Shown here piece by piece: positions 42,480 to 54,849 of a DNA stretch of 64,000 nucleotides; the first letter of the stretch is position 1; the number at the start of each line of letters is the position of its first letter. The translations under genes and the position numbers were made by a program. The DNA is from Tubulanus polymorphus (taxonomy: Eukaryota > Nemertea > Palaeonemertea > Tubulaniformes > Tubulanidae). The notes beneath the pieces were generated by a model that ran no database searches, was not told the origin of the DNA, and was given only the letters and a program-made list of their open reading frames with translations. Location of the stretch: contig NC_134030.1 in NCBI RefSeq assembly GCF_964204645.1, positions 17,551,110 to 17,615,109 of the forward strand, written 5' to 3'.

Positions 42480-43615
42480 AAATGTGTGTAATTTGTTTGA
42501 ATTGAGTCATTGTAGTCATATTTGTAAATTGATGAATAATTCATCAGGGTCCAGTTCCACTTGTGAGTTAAGATTTGAATCTTGAGTTAACTCATTGAAC
42601 GTGAACTAACTTTAACTCAGAGTTAACTCTAACTCACAACTGTGGAACTGGGTCCAGTGCAATTGTAATGACATTAAGTCAATCTTGAAATTTTCGGTAA
42701 AAAATGAAATATATATCGCTGGTTTTCCGCGTCTATAATCTGTTCATCCGCTAGTGAGAAATACTGTCTTTGTTATGCTGCTTTGAAGGTTCAGAACTCG
42801 ACCATCGTTTACTGTAGTTCTATTGATATATCAATTAATTGTTAGAAAATATCTTGAAGGTTAATTGATTTTCTTATTTCTTATGCTGTTATTTCTTGTA
42901 TAAAGATGAATTATATATTTCTCCTTTTTCCGCGTCTCTGTTAAACCTGTGAACGTTCAGATTTGATTATATGAGTTTATCAACCGGCTTCTGAAATGTG
43001 CTAAATATTAAGTGTTACTGCATTATAGTGTAAATGAAATACAGTGTTACTGAATTGTAGTGTAAATGAAATACAGTGTAATAACTTCACAATGACATGA
43101 TAAAAACACTAGTTCAGATTCTAAAATTTTAAAACTAAGGATTTATATAATCAAAAAGATACAACTTCCACAGAGATCTGGTGAAAAAGTCATGAAATGT
43201 AACTGATTAAGGTGAGTTTGCTTTAGTATTTAACTCCACTCCAGTCGGATCCGATCAACTCTGAGATAACCGTTCAACTCGGAGTTAACCGATCAACTCG
43301 GAGGTTACCGTTCAACTCAGAAATAACCGTTCAACTCGGAGATAACCGTTCAGGCGCGGTTCCACGCTGTCGCAATTGCCGCACGTGTGACAGTCGGAGC
43401 TGTTTAAAAAAATTAAAAAGTTGCCGAAATAAATTACAAGCATATGAAAAGACAAAGGTTTAGTTCATAGTGATCCTATAAATACTAGACTAATGCGCAA
43501 TTACCTTCTCACGTCGTAGATTTTGTCAAATTATATACGCTACGTTAGGTTAATGAAAATTATAATTTATTGAGGCTCTGAGAAGTCCACAGAACGCGTC
43601 TTCAGAAGCATAAAT
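42480..43615. other. Intergenic; minor repeats
   Basis: A diverged ccagttccac / gtggaactgggtcc pair at 42551-42655 forms an inverted repeat around gagttaactc words. At 43255-43350 cgttcaactcggagataac is repeated about five times. No gene. Confidence 0.6.
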
Positions 43616-43622
43616 TAGCAAA

Positions 43623-43995
43623 ATGTATGGTCAACAGTATATTCACCTGACTGATCGCCAGTCACCACACCTGACTGATCACCAGTTACCACGCCTGACT
43701 GGTCAACAGTATACACACCTGACTAATCACCAGTCACCACACCTGACTGATCACCAGTTACCACGCCTGACTGGTCACCAGTTACCACGCCTGACTGGTC
43801 ACCAGTCACCACACCTGACTGATCACCAGTTACCACGCCTGACTGATCACCAGTTACCACGCCTGACTGGTCACCAGTCACCACACCTGACTGATCACCA
43901 GTTACCACGCCTGACTGGTCACCAGTCACCACGCCTGACTGGTCACCAGTCACCACACCTGACTGATCACCAGTTACCACGCCTGACTGGTCACC
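43623..43995. repeat. 24-bp minisatellite
   Basis: About 15 units of ctgactggtcaccagtcaccacac with t/a variants (gatcaccagttaccacgc). The unit is a multiple of three, so open frames run through on both strands; they are not taken as genes. Each unit contains the palindrome ggtcacc or gatcacc next to ggtgac-type words. Confidence 0.92.
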
Positions 43996-44054
43996 ACAGC
44001 GAAATGGTCACCACACTAACCAGACAAACTTAAATCCTCCGTCAGTCACCATTA

Positions 44055-44165
44055 ATCTATGGTTTAGTGGTTAACGTGCTCGGCTGACATACTGAAGGTG
44101 TCAGGATCGAGTCCTGCTAGGGTTAGGGATGTACGCGAGCTAGGGTTAGGGTTACTAAATAGCTA
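44055..44165 (+). repeat. tRNA-derived SINE-like sequence
   Basis: A-box-like tggtttagtggttaacg and B-box-like ggatcgagtcctg at tRNA spacing, then ctagggttagggat. Same family as the minus-strand copy at 4255-4350. Confidence 0.55.
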
Positions 44166-44169
44166 GGAT

Positions 44170-45834
44170 TGGGATCACTGGCGACTCAGATGCTTACAGG
44201 TTACGCTATTGAAAAACTTTTTTTTATTTCTTAAGTGGGTTGATATACACATAAAACTTTGGTGACTCAAAACGTCCTCGATACTAAATAATTATTAAAA
44301 TGTCATTCATTTGTTCTCGGCCAATACGAGGTCACGTGATGCGCGCTAGACCAGTTTAAACCAGTTTCGCTATCTACTTCGATATGTAGATTTTGTACTA
44401 TTTTAGCCAATCAGTGACGAGTATGACTGATTATGCGTCCAATCACTGATGAGGATGTTTTAGGAGCTGGACCCGGTGTAAATAATATCAATTATTAAAT
44501 CAAATCAATTGCTATAAGATATTTAAGTTTCTGATACACATGAATATACCTTATTCAATCGAGGAATGAATTGAATTTAGTAGATACCCGCAGTTTATAG
44601 AGCGAAGATGGATTATAACAGTTGGACATGTGTAAGTTTACTGACCCCAATAGTTAGATAATGTAAAATGTAACGCATTGTTCGACCATTCTTGTCGTAC
44701 GTGGCGTTGTACCATAGATAGACCTCTTATACAACTGGTATGTCTTCAAACCTAGAGGTGCTCGCACATGTCTCCCGTAAAATTTAGACGAATATCACAT
44801 ATACTTGTGAATTACACATATTCTAAATAGTTCAAGATGTGACTGGTAAAGGTGAGTTTGTTGTAGTTTTGATAAAGTCAAACATTGAAATATTTGCCAC
44901 CAATTTTATGTTGATTTCTTCAACAATTTTCTGACCCAAATTTGAAGATTCTATTACCCACTCCCGGCACGGGGAGGTAGTGACGAAAAATAACAATACG
45001 GGACTCAATCAAGGCCCCGTAATTGGAATGAGTACACTTTAATTGACGATTTGAAAATATTTTCTGAAAGCGGTGAAAACTCTGTGTTTTGTACAACTGT
45101 CAAAAGTCAACTCATTTTTTTAAATCTGTATTGTATGAATTTATTTGTAGGTTTCGCGTTTGGTCGCGATTTTGGATCCTTTTCCTGTATTTGGTTTTAA
45201 GCGCCATCCAAACCCGGTAGGTTCACATACATGTAAAGTCAAAAATGGAATTTTTATTGGCCTACGAATTTCTGGGAATTTCTTGCTTTTTCAGGATTTA
45301 TTAGGAATAGAATCGCGTTCAAACTAATTCAGGATTATATAGTATAAACTGTTCTCAAAAGCTGAACTGTTGTTAAAAACACAAGGATTCAAATTGACTC
45401 TGATTATGACTGGATTCATACATTACACACACAGGATTGGATAAACTGTAAGTAAGAAAAACATTAACGGCTGAAATTATGTTTTATAGGTTTAGTTATT
45501 TATTAGGAACTTACTCGGTGAGTTAGTAAGTTATAGAAATTAGTACAATATATATCAAATAAAATACGGTAGTTTAAATATAAATTTGGGTGCTATACGC
45601 GGCGAGGGACCTGGGAGATCTCAGGTGGACATCAGTTGGAGGAAGCAATTTGTTTATTTTGATGCCTAATGTCTTTATTTCAGGATCCCGTATTTCATGG
45701 GTTTTTTTCCAGGGTTTCTTTCTATATTTGCAGGTGTTTTTTTCTTTTTTTAGAATTTCCGTTTTTTCAAATTCATTGTTTTACTAGACAACGTCTATTA
45801 TGTACTTTTCTTGAAATAAACAGAACAATTTCAG
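44170..45834. other. Nothing recognised
   Basis: AT-biased sequence without a supportable gene. A candidate coding block begins at 45835. Confidence 0.3.
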
Positions 45835-45980
45835 GGTCATTGCTGAGACAAGACCCCAGAAAACTAGGCCACAGAGTACGTGTCTTCACCCCCAGCACAC
45901 AACAGAGTGGCCAGATTCAGGTGCGGCCTGTATGTTCTATTTCAGTGGGAAGAACAAGACCCCTAGTCACAGAAGATTGA
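45835..45980 (+). CDS. Possible 3' terminal exon, unknown gene
   Basis: After an aatttcag acceptor, two frames remain open to a stop. One reads (G)SLLRQDPRKLGHRVRVFTPS and ends at TGA 45978-45980; the other runs on to a TAG at about 46003. Composition is coding-like, but no family is recognised and no upstream exon with matching phase could be assigned, so this is tentative. Confidence 0.3.
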
Positions 45981-46095
45981 ACCTGAAGTTGAATGATGAA
46001 TAGGAGGCGCTGTAGGTAAGACGCGGTACCGGGGGGGGGGGGGTGAGGTCCAGTAACTCTGAGCGCTCAATCTCTCCTCATAAACACGTTATCCT

Positions 46096-46232
46096 TCGCC
46101 GGAACTTTTTTACTGGTGTAAGATTAGACAGGGCCCAGTCCATTTTAGAAATGGAAACTTGTGTAAGATTAGACCGGGCCCAGTCCATTTTAGAAATGGA
46201 AACTTGTGTAAGATTAGACCGGGTCCAGTCCT
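46096..46232. repeat. Tandem repeat, about 54 bp x 2.5
   Basis: Unit gtgtaagattagaccgggcccagtccattttagaaatggaaactt. Contains the inverted word ccattttagaaatgg. Confidence 0.85.
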
Positions 46233-46501
46233 ATCTTCTCTCCCTACAATGAAAAATGCCCAGCTCCAAATAAACACCACACAACAACCTTTATAAACTA
46301 GATGACGGTCTTTATTTTTAACAGAATATATTGGGCTTGAAGTGACTGTCCAAGCCCCAAGCGTACATTATTTTCAGTAGAATATAGTTCTTAGACTATA
46401 GTTCTAATATACTATTCTAGACTCTTAGAATATAGACCTTCTCCGTCCCGTACATGAATAAGCATTTGGTTAACAATAAAATAGACATGAAATACAAAAT
46501 T

Positions 46502-46543
46502 ATATAAGCAATTGACTACAGCGAGCAAGACAAAAATAGTGAA
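46502..46543. repeat. 42-bp direct repeat flanking the LINE, left copy
   Basis: atataagcaattgact-cagcg-gcaagacaaaaatagtgaa, differing at two positions from the right copy at 51861-51902. Could be an unusually long target-site duplication of the retrotransposon or part of a pre-existing repeat. Confidence 0.75.
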
Positions 46544-46610
46544 TATCAGATTATCTCGAAAAAAATCTCCATTTGTTGAGATTTATTGCCATGGCGACCG
46601 CAAAATATAT

Positions 46611-46641
46611 ACGATTACGATTACGATTACGATTACGATTT
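46611..46641 (-). repeat. Hexamer tail of the non-LTR retrotransposon
   Basis: About five units of gattac (taatcg-type on the minus strand) lie 190 bp downstream of the ORF2 stop. A short tandem tail instead of poly-A is common at the 3' end of several non-LTR clades. Confidence 0.6.
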
Positions 46642-46832
46642 ATTTACACTCCAACCATTTCCATGGTATATGGAGGAAAACTATTACACATGTATATACA
46701 AATATTTACAGAACAACACTAAAGTGATTAAAATTTAGAGAATGAAAACGTAACGAAATATATATATACATCAACTATTTACAATACTATATATACTATT
46801 ATATACATCAACTATTTACAATACTATATATA

Positions 46833-49800
46833 CTATTGAAGGGATCTATATACATCTAAGCCGGTCTTAATGAATTTAGCTAAGTTGACCGGTGGGTTTT
46901 TCAGAATATCAAGGGTATTAAAGGTATTCAAATTCAAAAAGTTTTTGCGTTGTTCGTTAAGTAAGGTACAGTCAAACAGAAAATGGGATTCGTCACCTAA
47001 AGTATTACAAGTGGGGCATATTCTATCGGCTCTGTCTAAATGAAGGTTTGAGAATTTGTTCACAGGTAAAATATAGGACCCGACCCTAAATTCAAATAAA
47101 CTAGTTCCTAAGTCATCACCAAGTTCTATTATATACTTCTCTAACCTAATATCATTTTTATATTGCCTAAAGTTAGTGTATATCGGATTAGTATTTATGG
47201 CAGATACAGTTTCTTGAAGGTGCTGGTCACGGAGTATCTGTTTTATTCGTTTTGAAAAAGATTTACTGTTAGTCATGAATTGCTGCGTCCAAATGCAGGA
47301 CAAACCACAGTCATCAAACGTTTTCTTTATATATGATAACCAAGGGCTCTTAAATTTATCCCTTAAAAATAAATTGAAAGATATTTTATAGAGTATTGAA
47401 TTAAGTTTGGTTTGCTTTCCAGATACTGTTTTCACCCAAAAGTTAATCATCCTGCGTCTAACATCTATATTCAAAGGGTAACGTCCTAGCTCTGATAAAA
47501 CTTGTAAGTTGCGAGAATATTTCGTCACTTTCATTAAGATTTTACAGAAGAAGCAATGAATATTTTCTAATAAATCAAGATTTTCATATCCCCAGATCTC
47601 ACACCTATACATGGCTATTGGAGCAACACACGTATCAAATAATTTAAACATAACATCTATGGGCAATTTCAAACGTCTGCCTTTTTGAACGATCGAAAAC
47701 ATAGCTCTGATAGCTTTATCGTAAAGATACTTTTTTGCCTTAGCAAAGTTACCATTCCAATTGAATTTTACTCCGAGATAAACATAATCTTCCACTACCT
47801 CTAACTCTTGATCACCAAACATAAATTTCGAAATCGTTTTTATCCGGGATTTACTTCGCGCAAATACTAGTACTTTAGTTTTCTCTGAGTTAACAGTGAG
47901 ACCATTAGCCGCGCAATATTCAAATAAGGTATCTAAGTGTAGCTGAAGAGATTTCTCATCCTCAGCAAGAATAACTGTATCATCTGCGTATAGTATTATG
48001 AATAAATTCAGTAAAGTATCAATATCCTGATCACGATTCAAATTTAGTTTTTCTATAAATGACAAAGTCGGTTTTCCACGATCAATGAAAAATTCTTCAA
48101 TGTCGTTTAAGAATAACGAAAAGAGGATAGGTGAGAGATTTTCGCCTTGTCTTAAGCCTCTATCAGCTGCAAAGTATTGTGACGTGCAACCATTTAATTC
48201 AACACATGATTTTATGGAGTTATACATATTTTTGACCACATTGAAAAAGTTTCCATTAACATTGTTAGCAATTAATTTTCGCCATAACTTTACCCTACAA
48301 ATCGAGTCGAAAGCTTTCTTAAAATCAACAAAGGCGCAAAAAAGTCTTCTTCCCTGACAAAGATACAGCTCTACGATTGTTTTAAGCGTGTAAATATGAT
48401 CAATGGTGGAATATTTCGATCTAAAGCCAGCCTGGGCTTCACTTATAATGTGATTCGTATCTAGAAATGTTGACAATCTTTGATTTAGGATACTTGTAAA
48501 TAATTTACCAAGACAGCTAACTAAGGTAATACCTCTATAATTATCAGGATTAGAGGGATCGCCATTCTTTTTGAAAATGGGTTTGATGACGCCTATAGAC
48601 CACATCTCTGGAACATATCCTGTTTTAAGAACTAAATTGAATAATTTTTGTAATATATCAACTAAAAACGGATACTGACTAACTCCCAACAGCTCATTCG
48701 TGATTCCATCAATGCCTGGGGCCTTATTGTTTTTGAGTAAAGAGATAGCCTTAATTACCTCATCACTGGTTATATCACTGTTCAAAATATAATTGTCATA
48801 GACAGGATGGTCACCCACGTCTGGGGGCTCATCACCGTCATCGGTTTCATTGTTAACATTATTCAAATCATTTAATCTCATAAAATGTTCAAGAAAAATA
48901 TCAATATCTATATTAGCCTCATTATTTTTTGTTCCGCTCGCAGAGTTTAGCATCGACCAATACTTTTTTGGGTTATTAATTTCGCATTCTCTCAATTCCT
49001 TAATAAATTCATCCTTTTGTTTCTTCTTATTTTCTCGGATGACCTTTTTATAGTTTTTAGACGAGTTCTTAAGGGATTCAAAATTGGAAGGGGTAGGGCA
49101 ACCCCTATATCTTTTTTTCATATAATTATATTTCTTCTGTGCATCTCGACAGTCCCTGCCAAACCATCTGTTGCGGACCGGTTTTTTGCAGTTATTACTT
49201 TTCCTACTTTTTCTATGGTACATCAAATTACACTCATCAGCACTTGATAATAAAGAAGATACAAATCTATCGGTAAATCCATTAATGTCATCTGGCGATT
49301 GATTTCCTAGATCTTGCAACCCGTCCAACAGTAACTTATCTAAATCATTATCTCGTAATCTTGATTCTACATTCAGGAAAAATTGATTTGATCTAGTACT
49401 GACCCACCTAATTGAAGTTTTAAAGTTCGCGTGTTCATTACCCCTTTCATTATCGCTAGCAATGGTGTCCCTAGAATTCGTATACACGCACAGATTAATA
49501 GGATTATGTCCATCAGATAATAATGGGTCAAAAGGCATTATTTCAAAGTCCTCAACATAACCAAACAGTTCTAAATCACACACAAAATAATCGATGACAC
49601 TAGTGTTCCTAAAAGTATAATTACCTGTCTGATCATTGCCACATCTGCCATTAAGGATAATTAGTGAATGGTTCTTACACAAATCTATTAGTTGATAGCC
49701 TGTATTATTCTTTCTTTTGTCCTGATTATTTCTAGTAGTGGGAACGCCTAAATTAATCAATGAGTCAACAATAGGGTCTATATATCATCTTGAATTATCT

Positions 49801-50635
49801 GATTATCAGGTTCCAAAAAGTCTGGCATACAAGCGGTGTGAGCATTAAAGTCACCAGAAATTAACACATTGAAATCATACTCAACTTTCAATTGCAATAA
49901 CTCTATTTCAATTTCTCTGATAGCTATTTCTGAATAATAACGACTATTTTCTGGAGGAATATAAATTACACCTAAAAGTACATGTTTGTCGCGATTAAAT
50001 AAATCTTTATCTAATAAATACCAAGATACAAACTGAGAGTCAGTCGAAATTGGTTTTATTTTATTTTTCATGAACTTCCTATATATGATACCGACGCCAC
50101 CTGATCCTTTTTTTGAAGATTTTTTCCTATTTTTAAAGTGCGCCATATGGGAGGCGGGCAAGCTACAACCTAAATTACCGTCTAAATCATCTAAGTGAGT
50201 TTCAGTTAGACATGTGATGTCATTATTGCTAATAAATTCACAGAATTCTGGGATATCGAGTTTAGCTATAAGGCCACATACATTCAGCGTAGAAAACTTT
50301 AATGATGATTTGATACAAGGAATTTCACTTATGTTTGCTGCGTTTGCTGTACTAGTTAAATTTTGCTTATTTAAATCAGAAGTGTTAATATTTCGCTTAT
50401 TTACATCAGAAATGAAATTGTTAGGAGTTACATCAGGTACATGATTGTTACTATTTACATCAGGGTATGTATCTACCGTATGAGAATTTACATGCGAGCC
50501 AACGATATCTGTATTTACATTTGGATAACTGTCACATAAATTTACACTATTTACAAATTCTATAACATAACAACAACTTCGAGATACAAGGACAGTCCGG
50601 TCTACGAATTGTACGCAAAGTCCCTCCGCTGGTTC
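46833..50635 (-). pseudogene. Non-LTR retrotransposon ORF2: endonuclease and reverse transcriptase
   Basis: The endonuclease part (open from 50635 to 49778) has STLNVCGL, ITCLTETHLDD and SGDFNAH, the APE-type nuclease signature. A TA-dinucleotide slip near 49783-49790 (gatatatag) shifts the frame; the second frame (46833-49760) opens with the end of the nuclease (SVIDYFVCD, LSDGHNP). The RT has NYRGITLVSCLGKLF, VDFKKAFDS, LRQGENLSP and ILYADDTVILAE. A C-terminal CCHC-like knuckle (CPTCNTLGDESHFLFDC) precedes the stop. The frame is collinear with ORF1 and separated from it only by a TAG; no in-frame ATG exists before residue 131 or so, beyond the start of the nuclease domain. One lesion only, so the copy is young. 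Clade not assigned. Confidence 0.88.
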
Positions 50636-51421
50636 CTAGTGGCTGTCCATCGGTACGCGGTCACGGTTTTCGCGGATAACGAGTTTGTCCCGTACAAAGA
50701 AAGCTTGTTTTCCGTTCGCTTTCGCAGCTCTCAGCTCGGGTAGCTTTTCGCGTCGTCTCGCCGCCCATTCCTCAGGCACCTGTTCATTCAGTCCTAAAGA
50801 CGAGCCCGGGAGATTTTTCGCAACTGAACGTACCAGTTCACGATCTTTGAAGAACTCGAATTTTGCAACAATTGGGCGCGGTTTTTTCTGTTCGTTTTTC
50901 CTTCGTCCAAGGCGATGTGTTCGCGCGAATTTGAATGAGTCCACGGTCGTCTTCGGTAACTTAAGGTCTTTCTCGCAAAAGCCTTTAATTAAGTCCTCGG
51001 TATTCTCATTTTCGGATTCCTCGACGCCGTAAAAGATCAAATTATCGCGCATGCTACGCCATTGCTGATCTAGGAGTAGTTCATGGTCCGATTTGATAAT
51101 TGCGTCCTGATCAGCGACGACTTTCTCTAAATCGCGAACTTTGCTTCTAAGTTGTTCGTTTTCACTCTTTAGTTGTAATACGTCCTGGTGGCAAAATTCA
51201 AGCGATTGTTTAACTTCGGTCATGTCCCTCTGCAAGTCGTCTAGAAGCTCTAATTTCGAAAGCTGGGAAAGAATCGCATCAAGTTTTGACGATATTCCAT
51301 TGTCTGCTTCCACACGTGATGCCGTTTCCTCAGTCGATTTATGATTCTGGCGATTCGGACGATTTGATGCTGCAGTCTTCTGCTTCTTGTTAGGGGGTGA
51401 AACACTTTGTCTTCCCGCCAT
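50636..51421 (-). CDS. Non-LTR retrotransposon ORF1, L1-ORF1p-like RNA-binding protein
   Basis: 261 residues. The basic N-terminus (NKKQK, RPNRQNHK) is followed by a coiled coil of about 60 residues (LDAILSQLSKLELLDDLQRD to LEKVVADQD), then an RRM-like region with the SMRDNLIFYGVEES block and a C-terminal domain with RPIVAKFEFFKDRELV and LGLNEQVPEEW. This order is that of trimeric L1-type ORF1 proteins that coat the RNA. It ends at a TAG (50636-50638) that lies in frame with ORF2. Confidence 0.85.
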   Translation of the reverse strand: MAGRQSVSPPNKKQKTAASNRPNRQNHKSTEETASRVEADNGISSKLDAILSQLSKLELLDDLQRDMTEVKQSLEFCHQDVLQLKSENEQLRSKVRDLEKVVADQDAIIKSDHELLLDQQWRSMRDNLIFYGVEESENENTEDLIKGFCEKDLKLPKTTVDSFKFARTHRLGRRKNEQKKPRPIVAKFEFFKDRELVRSVAKNLPGSSLGLNEQVPEEWAARRREKLPELRAAKANGKQAFFVRDKLVIRENRDRVPMDSH

Positions 51422-51718
51422 TTTCTCCAGGTCTCACCGAATATCACACAGATTTTGTGGTTGATAAAGAAAAACAAATCGGTTAAGTTTCAATATATAG
51501 AAACGGGATTAACTGGACGCAAAGAATTAAACTAATCTAGGCCCTACGCACGTTAGTTCGTTTGTCATCAACCGGTGCGATTAGTCTTTGTCGACTATGC
51601 AATGTTAATTCGTTTGATATAAGCTAGTTTTTAGTGTCTGTCGTGGCCGAATAATTAATACTAAATTCTCAGCTAATACGGGCAAAACGCACAAAAACGG
51701 CAACGGAATATAATAGAT
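51422..51718 (-). other. 5' UTR of the retrotransposon
   Basis: Lies between ORF1 and the right flanking repeat. No further coding frame; an internal promoter would be expected here but cannot be named. Confidence 0.4.
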
Positions 51719-52015
51719 CTAAGGTAGAAAAAATAGTTTCCTTGGATAATGTTTGTAAGTGAAATGTGAAAATTTACCTTGACGGTCGTTTAGGTAATTC
51801 AAGGAGCGCGCCGAAAGTACGTCCGCACAGTTCAGTAGATTTGGTGGCTCCTTCAATATAATATAAGCAATTGACTTCAGCGCGCAAGACAAAAATAGTG
51901 AAACGATTAAAATCAGTAAGAAGAGAACAAAAATTGAAAAGATATATGAAGTAATATTTAGTCCATATCTCACACTTGACGATGATCTTGTGTGAGATCG
52001 AATCATCGGGTTTTT
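51719..52015 (-). other. In-frame transmembrane extension behind the NLR stop codon
   Basis: Directly after the TAA of the NACHT-LRR frame, the same frame stays open for another 99 codons. It encodes Arg/Ser-rich residues and then a strong membrane segment (YIFSIFVLFLLILIVSLFLS), continuing across the right 42-bp repeat. It may be a former C-terminus of the receptor cut off by one mutation, a read-through tail, or chance. The right flanking repeat (51861-51902) lies within its coding part. Confidence 0.45.
51861..51902. repeat. 42-bp direct repeat flanking the LINE, right copy
   Basis: Partner of 46502-46543, two mismatches. It encodes SLFLSCALKSIAYII on the minus strand within the extension of the NLR frame, so if it is a target-site duplication, the retrotransposon landed in the 3' part of the receptor gene. 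Confidence 0.75.
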
Positions 52016-54849
52016 TTAACTTGATTGCATAAATTCTCGATATATTCGATCTACATCTATTTTTACTCTCAGTCTTTTATTGAGTTTTTTAAGTTCTGAT
52101 ATGATGTTATCTCTCGTCGTATCGGGGTCGGTGCTCCAGCAGCCGATATGCAGGTCAGAAAGATGCGGAAGATTATCGATTAATTCGACGATTGATTTGA
52201 CGAATAAATCTATATCGTGCTGTGTATTAATCGGCGCTGTGCGTAAATTGCAGAACTTTAACCAGCGAATTGATGAGACGTGTTTTAGTTGTTTTAAGAT
52301 GCAATTGTCCTGTTCCGGTCTATCAAGCCCGCTATCAATACTGACTACTCGCAGCTGATTTACCGCATCTGATGATAGATACCGAACAAGTGCGTCACCA
52401 TCAGCTTCTGACCGCAATACTATTGATAATACAGTCAGCCGCGGCAGGTGAGCTAGAACGCGGTTTGATTGTAAATAAAATCCGTCAATGACAAGACGCT
52501 TTAGTTTCCGCATTAAACCGACGCTATCACTGATTGCTACATGTTGATCTGTCGTTAGTTCGCGTAGTTCGCGCAGTTCGCGCAGTTCGCGCAGTCCGAG
52601 CAATCCGAGCAGTCCTCGCAGTCCGAGCAGTCCGCGCATTTCGTACGGTTCGAACTGAATTGATTCGATGTGTGAAGATTCTAACGCGTTGTTAAAATCT
52701 TTTAATCCCTCCGAACCGATCAAATTCTTATCGAATTTTACTCCACTAAGATGTAAGCTTTTCAAACTCGGAATGATGTTTATCAGCTCTCTCATCTTAT
52801 TTCTATCGAGCTGATATCCCCGCGACCTGAGATATAGAAGTTTTAAGGATGGATACGATTTGTGAATATTGACTGAAATATTACCTAAACGTTCCGCACT
52901 AACACCAGTAACTCCAGTATCAATAATCAGACTCTCCACTGTATTGTGTGTGTTAGTATCACCACTGATCAACTGCGCGTCAGCTCCAGATTTAATCACG
53001 TGACTTGTCTTAATCCAATCATTATTGAGTTTCTTGTAACATTCACCAGTGTCGTTGAATTCATCTCGCCACACAAACCAGTTTATACTGTTACTCTTCT
53101 TACACATAGTCAAGCACTGATCGGGTATTGGTGACCACCTGCGTGTATCTATTATCATACCGTGAAGACTAGTGTTACTCGCTATGGCTTTTTCCAATAC
53201 ACGGTATTCGTCGGGTTTCAGTTCGAAAATACCTTGTATGTAAACTACCTCGATCTGACATTGTTTGTGTTCTAGTATTTTTGCGAGCGCGTTTATCCAC
53301 GATCTGCTATACGCAGATACGATCAACATTTTCTGCATGTAGGGAACTATTTCACTAATGGCGTCGTCCGGCCAGTCGGCTTCATTCAGGCATATTGACA
53401 ACTGTTCAGATAAAACAGTTCTTTCGGATCTTTCGAGTTCGATGAAGCGTTCGTAATCGGGGATGAGCGCCATCTCCCTAGTAACCGTACCCAAGAAATG
53501 GGACTTCACTATTGTGACTGCTTTTAAATGTTCATCTATTAAAGTCTTGGAAAGTTCACCGAGGCCGCGGTTATACTTGTAACGATACAGCAGCCCTGCC
53601 ATGAATCTCGGGTATAATTCACCATATTTCACAAGTTCGTCCTGTAGTTGATCAAACGCGCATTTATTCCAGGGTATTTCACCACTGTTGTTGAATTGCA
53701 CGACCGAGTGTACCGCCGCCAGAAATTCGTGCACAGATTTGTGTATGAACCGTAGCTGGACGGAGCGGTCTGATTTCCGTCGCGGCGACACCTCTTTGCA
53801 CGTCAAAGCCGTCCTCTTCGATTCGTCGAGTTTGAGATGATTTTCGCTGAAGCTGTTTTGATGCTCGATGAGCGTCTTATATGCGACTTGACAAATTTCT
53901 TTAAGCGCTTCAGAATTTTCGATGTCCCCAAAAAAACATTCCTTCGACAAGTCGAGGCCCTCGCGTTTACTGATCAGAAAACATGTCAAATCGATGTAGA
54001 TATCGGTGAGTTTTGATGGTATCGTAATTTCTTCCTCGTCCATAAACAGACAAAAAAACATATGTAGTATCAGCGGGTTGTAGTAGATACTTTCAAATAT
54101 AGGTGGCACTGCGTCTTTAAGCTTGCGGAATAGCAAATATGGATTGCGCTCGGGGAATTTTCTCTTCATAATATCGATGACTTCTTCTTGTTCGAAGCCG
54201 GATATCGATACAACGGTGAATTTGGGATCAGTGACGATCTTGCTGCCCCCGGACTCACGTGTTGTTATGACGATATGCGCTTTCGGTAATTTATTGGTCA
54301 CGTGTACGATATATTCCTTCGCTTTATCGTTTTTCAACTCGTCGAAGCCGTCTAGAAAAAATAACGCTTTTTCTGCATTTTCCCGTAAGAATTCTTTAAA
54401 ACCATCAATCGGCAGAACCTTTCTGATTTCTGGATTCAAAAGATTTTCGTAAATGTACGTATAAATACACGCGTTATCAGCGGGCAGTTCATTTAACGGT
54501 ATATAGAATAACATAGGAAACTCCGTTGTTGATGTTGTCCAGGTTAACACTTGATTAACAATCTGAGTAGTTTTACCCATACCGGGTTCACCCACGAGGC
54601 ACACGGGTTTCATAGCACGCTTGTCATGAGTGAAAAGCTTCTTGAAATCATCAGGTAAAATCACTGGCGGCTCCTCACTTTCTTTATTTTCCTTCGGGTT
54701 TCGTTTTTGGGCTCGAATTTTCGCGTGTTCTTGGGTGAAGAAGTCGTTGAAATTGGTGACGTCATCGCTCCACCAAACCTCTTTGTAATTTTCAACATCG
54801 ATCATTCGTTTATACGTTTCTTTCAGGCTCTTCTGAACTTGAGTAACAT
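52016..54849 (-). CDS. NACHT-LRR innate immune receptor, main exon
   Basis: One large exon after an acceptor (ttttacag|ATG) at 54850. Counting from the Met at 54805: Walker A GEPGMGKT at residues 72-79, Walker B LFFLDGFDEL at 148-157, sensor-like VITTRESGG near 180, and a helical region with FIHKSVHEFLAA (the FxHxxxxEFxAA motif of NACHT proteins). From about residue 600 leucine-rich repeats follow (SLKSLHLSGV, LKRLVIDGFYL, LTVLSIVL, LSDLHIGCW). A low-complexity stretch of GLLGL and RELREL steps sits between two LRRs, encoded by a 9-bp tandem repeat near 52555-52640. Such proteins sense danger or microbes and oligomerise through the ATP-driven NACHT module. It is preceded in phase by the exon at 57369-57506. 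Confidence 0.9.

Noticed and set aside
43623-44033. 136-codon repeat protein and an 85-codon partner on the other strand.
   Set aside because: The 24-bp unit is a multiple of three and keeps both strands open; no non-repeat coding part.
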